Translations under genes and position numbers: made by a program
Shown: piece after piece, positions 6,160 to 11,415 of the stretch
How the letters are laid out: each line of letters opens with the position of its first letter
Position numbering within the stretch: the first letter of the stretch is position 1
Notes under the pieces: generated by a model
The model's database searches: none
Seen by the model: the letters and a program-made list of their open reading frames with translations, nothing else
What the model was told of the DNA's origin: nothing
NCBI GenBank assembly: GCA_007135015.1
Contig: SLJS01000384.1
Location: 1-11,415 of the forward strand
Source: Alcanivorax sp.
GTDB taxonomy: Bacteria > Pseudomonadota > Gammaproteobacteria > Pseudomonadales > Alcanivoracaceae
Direction: 5' to 3'
Length of the DNA: 11,415 nucleotides

Positions 6160-8232
6160 ATGTTGCCCACAAGGCCGGTGCCGCCGATCAAGTTGAAGCG
6201 TCTGACGGTGCTGTTGGCGGCGCTCGTTGTTCTGTCGGGCTGCGTGGGCCGCCAGACGCTGACGGGCGAGCCGTTTCGTCTGACCGCGCCCGCGCTGGAA
6301 CAGGCGCTGGCAGACGTGGAGACCCGGGCGGCCCTGGTCGACGAGACATTGCGAATCGGCTTTCGCAGCGGCAACGAACAGCTCTGGTTTCCCCTGAAGC
6401 ACCGGGACAGCACCACCCGCGAGGGCGTAACCATTCACCTTGCGGAGCTCGATACCCTGAGTCGGCTCTACCGGTCTCCGCCCGAGGACAGTCACATCCG
6501 GGTGATCGGGCGCGACAGATTCGCCGAGATGCTTCGGGACATGCTGCGCTGGCTTACCCCGCTGGAGCCCTTTCAGGGCCTGATGCTCAGGATGCACCAT
6601 CGCGAGCTGGTCAGCTGGCGCGACAGCCAGGGCAACCACCAGGTGGCCCCGTTGCACCAGATGCCGGATACCGTGCGCGTGGCCGAGCGGATCGATGATC
6701 GCCAGCTTGCCGCACGGATGCTGGAGCTGCTGGAGCTGTATTTCCGGCAGGGCGAGGGCGAAATTCCGGAACATCTTCTTTTTACCCTGGACCACGATCA
6801 GCCCGGTTCCCTTGCCTGGATTCATGCGGACATGGGCACGGGCGAGCTGCACTACATTGCCTCGCCCTTTGCCGGCCAGACAATCACCGAACCACGCCTG
6901 CGGGTTTCCATGAAAACGCTCGACCGGGTGGTCTTCCGCAGCCATTTCCTCACGGTGCTGCGCAATCCGGTGACAACCCTGCGCCGGCTTATTGGTCAGG
7001 GCGAGGATGCACTGGTCAGCCTGCTCCGTCGCGGGCCGCGCGAAGTGAACCCGGATGCACCGCTTCATGAAGGCCCGGGGATGGATCTTGAAGCCTGGGA
7101 ACAGCGGCTGGATCGCATTACCCGGTCGCGTAACTATCCCGGCAGGCTGGAGCTGCTGGTCGGCGGCGAGGAGTTCTTCCCGGATCTGATCGAGCATATT
7201 CACGGCGCCCGCAAGGGCGTCGACATCCGCACCTATATCTTTGACCGGGACGAGTACGCAGTGCGGATCGCCGATCTGTTGCGCGAGCGCAGTGAGCAGG
7301 TGCGTGTGCGGGTGATGATGGATGATCTGGGCTCCCTGATGGCGGGGCTGACTCCTCCGCCCGGGGGACATCCCCGCGACTTCCGCCCACCGGCGGACAT
7401 TGCCCGCTATCTTTCCCGTGGCTCACAGGTCGAGGTGCGCCGGGTCGGCAACCCCTGGCTCACCGGTGATCATGTGAAACTGACGATCGTGGATGAGGAA
7501 ACCGCCTGGGTGGGCGGCATGAACTACGGCGCCGAGTACCGCTGGCACTGGCTGGACATGATGGCGCGCGTGGAGGGCCCCATCGTCCGTCGCCTGCAGC
7601 AGGAGTTCCACAAGGCCTGGGCCCACGCCGGACCCGCCGGGGATCTGGGCTATCTGGTGCAGTCACTGCGGATCCCGCGCCTGACCCGGGAGCAGCGGCG
7701 CGGGGAAGAAGACATGGTCCCACTGCGGCCCCTGGTTACCCGAAGCGGGCAGCGCGAGATCCTGCGTGCCCAGCTCGAAGCGATTAACAGGAGCAGAAGC
7801 TATATCCACATCGTCACCCCGTACTTCACGGAGCCGGACATCATCAATGCCCTGGTCAGCGCCCGGGCCCGGGGCGTGGATGTCCATGTGATACTTCCCG
7901 GTGAAGGCAATCACAACATCATGAACAGTGCCAATCTGTTCACGGCGAATCGGTTGATTGAAGCCGGGGTGCGTGTGCATGCCTACCCGGGAATGAGCCA
8001 TGTCAAGGCAGCGGTCTACGACGGATGGGCTTCGTTCGGTTCCGCCAACTTTGATCGGCTGAGTTTCAAGGTCAATCAGGAACTGAATCTCGCCACCTCG
8101 CACCCGGCCGCGGTGGAGGCGCTTCAAATGCGGCTCTTCGATCCCCTTTTTGAACAGGCCACTGAACTGACCGAACCCATGCCCTGGAATTGGGAAGATA
8201 CCTTCGCCCGAATCCTTTCCCGGCCCTTCTAA
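6160..8232 (+). CDS. Phospholipase D-superfamily lipoprotein with two HKD motifs and a novel N-terminal region, 690 aa
   Basis: Predicted envelope lipoprotein: signal peptide, then lipobox VLSGC with Cys28. The C-terminal half is a complete two-lobe PLD fold. HKD motif 1 is His438-Lys440-Asp445 (HVKLTIVD followed by GGMNYG). Motif 2 is His614-Lys616-Asp621 (HVKAAVYD followed by GSANFD). Both have the intact HxKxxxxD pattern, so it should be active as a phosphodiesterase or transphosphatidylase, as in cardiolipin synthases. Unlike ClsA it has no membrane helices. Residues about 29-325 match no domain I recognise; they contain a LELLELYFRQGEGEIPEHLLF helix and a SLAWIHADMGTGELHYIASPF segment. 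GGAG at 6151-6154 with a 5-nt spacer supports this ATG. The gene diverges from the LuxR-type regulator. Substrate is unknown; a periplasmic or outer-membrane lipid-remodelling role is inferred. Confidence 0.9.
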   Translation: MLPTRPVPPIKLKRLTVLLAALVVLSGCVGRQTLTGEPFRLTAPALEQALADVETRAALVDETLRIGFRSGNEQLWFPLKHRDSTTREGVTIHLAELDTLSRLYRSPPEDSHIRVIGRDRFAEMLRDMLRWLTPLEPFQGLMLRMHHRELVSWRDSQGNHQVAPLHQMPDTVRVAERIDDRQLAARMLELLELYFRQGEGEIPEHLLFTLDHDQPGSLAWIHADMGTGELHYIASPFAGQTITEPRLRVSMKTLDRVVFRSHFLTVLRNPVTTLRRLIGQGEDALVSLLRRGPREVNPDAPLHEGPGMDLEAWEQRLDRITRSRNYPGRLELLVGGEEFFPDLIEHIHGARKGVDIRTYIFDRDEYAVRIADLLRERSEQVRVRVMMDDLGSLMAGLTPPPGGHPRDFRPPADIARYLSRGSQVEVRRVGNPWLTGDHVKLTIVDEETAWVGGMNYGAEYRWHWLDMMARVEGPIVRRLQQEFHKAWAHAGPAGDLGYLVQSLRIPRLTREQRRGEEDMVPLRPLVTRSGQREILRAQLEAINRSRSYIHIVTPYFTEPDIINALVSARARGVDVHVILPGEGNHNIMNSANLFTANRLIEAGVRVHAYPGMSHVKAAVYDGWASFGSANFDRLSFKVNQELNLATSHPAAVEALQMRLFDPLFEQATELTEPMPWNWEDTFARILSRPF

Positions 8233-8266
8233 GCTTTTCGCAAAGAATCCTGCCGAATCTGCAGGA

Positions 8267-8282
8267 GCGCTGCCCGCAGCGC
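8267..8282. terminator. Strong hairpin downstream of the PLD-type lipoprotein gene
   Basis: GCGCTGC (8267-8273) and GCAGCGC (8276-8282) form a GC-rich stem 34 nt after the stop codon. With only 2 nt between the arms, about 6 bp would pair in practice. There is no T-run, so a canonical intrinsic terminator is doubtful. Confidence 0.35.
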
Positions 8283-8293
8283 GAACGCATGGC

Positions 8294-8365
8294 GTAGCCT
8301 GGGTGGAGCGAAGCGAAACCCGGGAAATTTCCCGGATTACAGCCTTCGGCCTTCATCCGGGCTAC
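8294..8365. repeat. 72-bp MITE-like extragenic palindromic repeat
   Basis: The terminal inverted repeats are GTAGCCTGGGTGGA at the left and TCATCCGGGCTAC at the right. Between them lies the 16-nt perfect palindrome CCGGGAAATTTCCCGG (8320-8335), flanked by small GCGAAGCG and GCCTTCGGC motifs. Repeats of the GTAGCCCGGATGAAGG type are widespread between genes in Gammaproteobacteria, and this looks like one of them. It sits in the convergent gap between the PLD-type lipoprotein and dgt. Confidence 0.75.
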
Positions 8366-8377
8366 AGTGCTTGATAA

Positions 8378-8407
8378 CCTTGCCCCTTGCCCCTTGCCCC
8401 TTGCCCC
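8378..8407 (-). repeat. Heptanucleotide tandem repeat, four-tract G-quadruplex motif on the minus strand
   Basis: Four exact copies of CCTTGCC (8378-8405) plus two further C residues. Read on the minus strand it is four GGGG tracts separated by CAA loops, a textbook G4 pattern. It begins 8 nt past the dgt stop codon, so it would be in the 3' end of the dgt mRNA. Slippage at the 7-bp unit could change the copy number. Confidence 0.85.
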
Positions 8408-8414
8408 TCTCTTC

Positions 8415-9770
8415 TCAATACCTCGTCTCCGCCATCCCCGCAAACTGCTTGGCCAGGTAGGTGGCATAGTCGTCGGTCATGCCGGCGAGAAAATCCACTG
8501 CACGCATCATGCACTGGTAGAGGCGCTCCTCCCTGTCGAGTTCCTGCAGTGCCGGCGGGAAGCTGTGGCGTCCGATCAGGTCGATGATGCGCTGATTGCG
8601 AAAGTTGGAGTCGTCTCCTTCCGCCTGGCTCATGGCTGCCTCGATCAGCCCGTCAAGCAGGGTGCCGATGATTTCGAAGGCCCCGATTTCCAGCTCGATC
8701 TTCCGGGGGTGCTCAAACACCTTGTTCCGGGCCAGCTCCTTGGCACCCTCGACCACCTGCCGTACATCCGGTGCACAGTGGCTTATCAGGTCGCCATCCA
8801 TGTCTCCGGAAAGAAGCCTGTCATGGTTGGCGAGAAAGGCGTCCACGCCGGCCTCGATAAAACGTTCGATGATCTTGCCGCGAAGCAATGCCGCCTTGCG
8901 CCCGACTCGCATGTCCGAATCAACCAGATTGCGTACCTCGCCGCTTTCCGGAAGCGCCGGCGAGAGGAGCGCGTGCACCTCTTCCCAGTGCACCAGGTCC
9001 ATTTCCAGGCCGTCCTCCAGGTCGATGATGGCATAGCAGAAGTCGTCCGCCGCTTCCACCAGCCAGGCAAGCGGATGCCGGGCATGACGGTGCTGGTCGT
9101 GGGCAGTCATTCCGGTGGCCCGGCACACTTCCGCAAAGGCTTCGGATTCTGCGACGAAGGCGCTGTACTTGCCGGGGCGCGGACACTGCGCATCGTTACT
9201 GTAGTGGGACAGCCATGGATACTTGAGAAAGGCGGCCAGCGTCGCGTAGGTCAGCCGCATGCCGCCTTCGTACTGGTGATATTCACTCTTGGTGAGAATG
9301 CGGAAACCCTGGGCGTTGCCCTCGAAACCCGCCAGGTCGCCGGCGAGCTCGCGAGGCACGTTATCGAGATAGTGAGCGCCCCGCCCTGTGAACCAGGCAC
9401 GGATCGCGCGCTCACCGGTATGACCGAAGGGCGGGTTGCCGATGTCGTGGGCCAGGCAGGCGGACTGGACAATATCGCCGAGATCCGTGGAAGCCACGTC
9501 ATCGGGCAGCAGTCCCTTTCTCTGCAGGCCGTCCCCGACACGGATGCCCAGGGTCCGCCCCACACAGGAGACTTCCAGCGAATGGGTCAGGCGGTTGTGC
9601 ACGTGATCGTTGGTGGCCAGGGGGTGCACCTGGGTCTTGCGAGCAAGCCGACGAAAGGCGCCGGAGAAAATGATCTTGTCATGGTCACGCAGAAAGGCGG
9701 TGCGCCCCGTCTCGTCCTTTGCCGGGCGCCCGCCCAGTCGCTGCTTGTTCAGCAGGGTTTCCCACTTCAT
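8415..9770 (-). CDS. dgt: Dgt-family HD-domain deoxynucleoside triphosphate triphosphohydrolase, 451 aa
   Basis: Hydrolyses dGTP or other dNTPs to the nucleoside and triphosphate, controlling dNTP pools in the cytosol. The HD-domain signature is intact: NRLTHSLEV (His63), ACLAHDIGNPPFGHTGE (His108-Asp109) and the downstream AADDFCYAIIDLEDG segment with the last metal Asp (about 242-250). EGNAQGFRIL (150-159) is another family hallmark, and the N-terminal segment AFLRDHDKIIFSGAFRRLARKTQV is typical. At 451 residues it is shorter than E. coli Dgt (505 aa) and closer to the broader dGTPase-like group, so substrate preference should not be assumed. The start at 9770 matches the family N-terminus and has GAGGCGGG just upstream; the open frame extends further only through crcB shadow sequence. 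It follows the crcB pair by 101 bp on the same strand and may be read through from it. Confidence 0.94.
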   Translation of the reverse strand: MKWETLLNKQRLGGRPAKDETGRTAFLRDHDKIIFSGAFRRLARKTQVHPLATNDHVHNRLTHSLEVSCVGRTLGIRVGDGLQRKGLLPDDVASTDLGDIVQSACLAHDIGNPPFGHTGERAIRAWFTGRGAHYLDNVPRELAGDLAGFEGNAQGFRILTKSEYHQYEGGMRLTYATLAAFLKYPWLSHYSNDAQCPRPGKYSAFVAESEAFAEVCRATGMTAHDQHRHARHPLAWLVEAADDFCYAIIDLEDGLEMDLVHWEEVHALLSPALPESGEVRNLVDSDMRVGRKAALLRGKIIERFIEAGVDAFLANHDRLLSGDMDGDLISHCAPDVRQVVEGAKELARNKVFEHPRKIELEIGAFEIIGTLLDGLIEAAMSQAEGDDSNFRNQRIIDLIGRHSFPPALQELDREERLYQCMMRAVDFLAGMTDDYATYLAKQFAGMAETRY

Positions 9771-9871
9771 TTTCCCGCCTCGTGTGAATTGTCGATGAAT
9801 GGCGCGGCCCGGCAGGCCGACCTTGCAGAGTCTGACGCGATAGCGGCCGGAATCACAGCCCGCGGCCGCCC

Positions 9872-10270
9872 TTATTCGGCAACCATGCGTGCCAGCGCGT
9901 ATCCGGCGGCCACGGCGGCCAGCCACAATGTCAGGGAAAGCAGCATCCAGGCCGGGGCAAGCAGCAGTTCGCCCCGTTCCAGCATGCCCAGTACCTCCAG
10001 GCTGAAGATCGAAAAGGTAGTGAAGCCGCCGCAGAAACCTGCCGTGATGAACAGGCGTGCGCCGCCGGAGGTCCAGATCGTGCCGGTGGGCAGGGTGGCA
10101 TAGAAGCCGATCAGCAGCGAACCGGCAATATTGACCAGCAGTGTTCCCCAGGGAAGTCCGGTCCCGCCGAGCAGCACATCCGAGAGAGTGAAACGCAGTA
10201 CGCCGCCCAGCATCGCCCCCAGGGCGACCAGTGAGTAGCTGGAAAGTGTTCGGGATACGGACTGGCTCAT
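9872..10270 (-). CDS. crcB: Fluoride channel subunit CrcB/Fluc (canonical half), 132 aa
   Basis: Four-helix inner-membrane protein of the Fluc family, which exports fluoride passively as an antiparallel dimer. Family motifs are complete: GGVLR with Arg26, GTLLVNIAGSLLIGF with the pore Asn47, and GFCGGFTTFSIFS at 78-90 with both Phe-box residues (Phe86 and Phe89). The start at 10270 overlaps the stop codon of the upstream crcB paralogue by one base (TGATG), so translation is probably coupled and the two proteins are made together. Together with the asymmetry of the partner this suggests a heterodimeric channel. No fluoride riboswitch is recognisable in front of the pair. Confidence 0.95.
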   Translation of the reverse strand: MSQSVSRTLSSYSLVALGAMLGGVLRFTLSDVLLGGTGLPWGTLLVNIAGSLLIGFYATLPTGTIWTSGGARLFITAGFCGGFTTFSIFSLEVLGMLERGELLLAPAWMLLSLTLWLAAVAAGYALARMVAE

Positions 10271-10665
10271 CACAGGGCTCCGGTCCAGTACAGCGCCACA
10301 AGATAGCCGGTACCGGCCAGCAGCACACAACCGAACAGGGTGACGACTCCGTTGAGCGCCGCGGGGCCGGGCCGGCGCGCGCGAAGCAGCGCAAGCGTCT
10401 GCAGGATGAACGACGAGGCGGTGGTATAGCTGCCCAGCAGGCCGGCGATCAGTAGCACATAGCCGGTTTCCATGGGCTTGTCGCGCAGCCCGGGCAGGGC
10501 GCCGGCCAACAGACCGACAAGCAGCGCGCCGCTGAGATTCACCACCAGGGTGCCCAGCGGCACACCGCCACCGGGTCGGGCCGTCACCCGGTTGACCACC
10601 CATACGCGGGCCATGCCTCCCAGGGCGCTGCCCAGGGCCACATATCCCAGGATTGTCAGGCTCAT
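10270..10665 (-). CDS. crcB: Fluoride channel subunit CrcB/Fluc (divergent half), 131 aa
   Basis: First gene of a two-gene crcB cluster and paralogous to its downstream neighbour. Four helices; GGMAR gives Arg20 and GTLVVNLSGALLVGL gives the pore Asn43. The third-helix signature is altered: instead of GG-TTFSTF it reads GSYTTASSF (78-86). One glycine of the helix break is replaced by Ser, and the first Phe-box position is Ala83, while Phe86 is kept. In known heterodimeric Fluc pairs, such as that of Bacillus subtilis, each subunit need not preserve every pore residue, so this is more likely subunit specialisation than decay. The reading frame is intact. The start at 10665 fits the family N-terminus, with GGGGAGACC upstream. 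Confidence 0.93.
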   Translation of the reverse strand: MSLTILGYVALGSALGGMARVWVVNRVTARPGGGVPLGTLVVNLSGALLVGLLAGALPGLRDKPMETGYVLLIAGLLGSYTTASSFILQTLALLRARRPGPAALNGVVTLFGCVLLAGTGYLVALYWTGAL

Positions 10666-10790
10666 GCCGAGGTCTCCCCGGGCCCGTGGTGCGCAAAGCT
10701 TAAAGTACCGGAAAGGCGGTCGCCAGCCTGCCTCTATTGTGTGCAGGAAAAAAGGGGCGCATCATTCGCACACTGTCTGGATCGGGAAGA

Positions 10791-10796
10791 AAGGAG
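10791..10796 (+). promoter_or_regulatory. Ribosome binding site deciding the glutathione peroxidase start
   Basis: AAGGAG directly abuts the ATG at 10797 (no spacer) but is 6 nt from the in-frame GTG at 10803. The spacing favours the GTG as the real start, giving MASVHDF. The upstream ATG would add only Met-Thr. Confidence 0.6.
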
Positions 10797-10802
10797 ATGA
10801 CC

Positions 10803-11282
10803 GTGGCTTCGGTGCATGATTTCAGCGTGCGTGACATTCACGGCGACGAAGTGCCCCTTGAACGATACCGGGGGAAGGTGCTGCTGATCGTCAATACCGC
10901 CAGCAAGTGCGGTTTCACGCCACAGTACAAGGGCCTCGAAGCCCTGTACCGAAAATACGGCAAGCAGGGGCTGGAAGTGCTCGGCTTTCCCTGCAACCAG
11001 TTCGGCAAACAGGAGCCGGGTGACGAAGAGGAAATCGAGCAGTTCTGTGATTTGAACTTTGCCGTGAGTTTCCCGCTGTTCTCCAAGGTCGACGTCAATG
11101 GTGGCAACGCCCACCCACTCTATCGTCATCTGACCCGTGAGGCGCCCGGTGTGCTGGGCAGCAAACGGATCAAGTGGAACTTCACCAAGTTCCTGATCAA
11201 CCGGGACGGCGAAGTCGTCCAACGCTACGGCCCCACCACCACCCCGGAACAGATCGAGGCGGATATCGAAAAGGTGTTGTAG
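10803..11282 (+). CDS. gpx: Glutathione peroxidase family protein, Cys type, 159 aa
   Basis: Thioredoxin-fold peroxidase reducing hydrogen peroxide and organic hydroperoxides. Numbered from the GTG at 10803, NTASKCGFTPQY carries the peroxidatic Cys36, where animal enzymes have selenocysteine. FPCNQFGKQEPG (62-73) carries Gln70, and WNFTKFL (125-131) carries Trp125 and Asn126, completing the catalytic tetrad. Cys82 in EQFCDLNFAVSFPLF is at the position of the resolving Cys of BtuE and other atypical two-Cys members, so thioredoxin may be the actual reductant instead of glutathione. Cys64 is also common in the family. Length is normal for bacterial homologues. An ATG at 10797 is the alternative start. 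It diverges from the crcB pair across about 137 bp, in which I see no clear promoter, and is followed at once by a GC-rich hairpin. Confidence 0.95.
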   Translation: MASVHDFSVRDIHGDEVPLERYRGKVLLIVNTASKCGFTPQYKGLEALYRKYGKQGLEVLGFPCNQFGKQEPGDEEEIEQFCDLNFAVSFPLFSKVDVNGGNAHPLYRHLTREAPGVLGSKRIKWNFTKFLINRDGEVVQRYGPTTTPEQIEADIEKVL

Positions 11283-11297
11283 CGCGCTTCGCGCGCT
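11281..11297. terminator. Hairpin at the end of the glutathione peroxidase gene
   Basis: AGCGCGC (11281-11287), TTC loop and GCGCGCT (11291-11297). The stem starts within the stop codon, and no T-tract follows. It may protect the 3' end of the mRNA or be part of a repeat, since the next bases read TAGCCCGGAT like the end of the 72-bp repeat at 8294-8365. Confidence 0.4.
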
Positions 11298-11347
11298 AGC
11301 CCGGATATTGCACCAAATGCCATGTAATTCGCGCCGCGGATGGTCGT

Positions 11348-11413
11348 CGTCAGGCGTGCTCGCGACTGAAACCGTAGCAGGGACTACAGTTGAAGGAGCA
11401 CGTGCGCCTGACG
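11348..11413. repeat. Interrupted inverted repeat at the window end
   Basis: CGTCAGGCG (11348-11356) pairs with CGCCTGACG (11405-11413). Inside that, GTGCTC (11356-11361) pairs with GAGCAC (11396-11401), and GTAG/CTAC (11374-11377 with 11384-11387) can form a tip. No gene is recognisable between 11283 and the window end. It may belong to a structured element cut off by the window. Confidence 0.5.
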
Positions 11414-11415
11414 GC

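Noticed and set aside
6106..7371. Minus-strand open frame opposite the PLD-type lipoprotein gene
   Set aside because: Antisense shadow of a gene with two intact HKD motifs and a lipobox; no recognisable protein features of its own.
8378..8407. CRISPR-like array
   Set aside because: The unit is only 7 bp with no spacers; it is a simple tandem repeat.
8367..10103. Long plus-strand open frame (578 codons) opposite dgt
   Set aside because: It mirrors the dgt coding strand in a GC-rich region; its product has no domain logic, while dgt on the other strand has full HD motifs.
10666..10740. Fluoride riboswitch upstream of the crcB pair
   Set aside because: The leader lacks the GAUG and GGCUGAUG-like conserved segments and the pseudoknot layout of the crcB motif.
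10803..11282. Selenocysteine glutathione peroxidase
   Set aside because: The active-site codon is TGC (Cys36) and the frame has no internal TGA.
11348..11413. Integron attC site
   Set aside because: The arms do not show the RYYYAAC/GTTRRRY core sites, and no integrase or cassette context is present.

Overview
The window is GC-rich chromosomal DNA that looks like a gammaproteobacterium. The evidence is the gene set (PdxH, a Dgt-type HD phosphohydrolase, CrcB, a YqjG-type glutathionyl-hydroquinone reductase, pirin, a Cys-type glutathione peroxidase, two lipobox lipoproteins) and the dense palindromic extragenic repeats. I cannot name the genus. There is no rRNA, tRNA, transposase, integrase, CRISPR array or recognisable defence operon.

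Layout from left to right. A DUF4136-type lipoprotein (35-559, minus) diverges from a tight two-gene redox unit: glutathionyl-hydroquinone reductase (750-1748) and pirin (1750-2598). pdxH (2819-3430, minus) converges on pirin. A six-helix membrane protein of unknown function (3718-4416, minus) follows. pdxH sits between two directly repeated copies of a structured element of about 225 bp (2595-2818 and 3487-3712). The 414-bp gap 4417-4830 holds a different nested inverted-repeat element. A LuxR-type regulator (4831-5988, minus) diverges from a large lipoprotein with two phospholipase D HKD motifs (6160-8232, plus), and the gap between them has a clean dyad.

The convergent gap 8233-8414 holds a hairpin, a 72-bp MITE-like repeat and a heptanucleotide tandem repeat that reads as a four-tract G-quadruplex motif on the minus strand. 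Next on the minus strand come dgt (8415-9770) and two tandem, overlapping crcB genes (9872-10270 and 10270-10665), which look like the two unequal halves of a heterodimeric fluoride channel. A glutathione peroxidase (10803-11282, plus) and a palindromic tail close the window.

Functionally this is housekeeping and stress maintenance: thiol and quinone redox, vitamin B6 salvage, nucleotide sanitation, fluoride export and envelope lipid or lipoprotein functions. What is unusual lies mostly between the genes: at least three distinct families of palindromic repeats occupy the intergenic gaps. The pdxH-flanking element is the best candidate for something not well described. I see no convincing novel multi-gene system.
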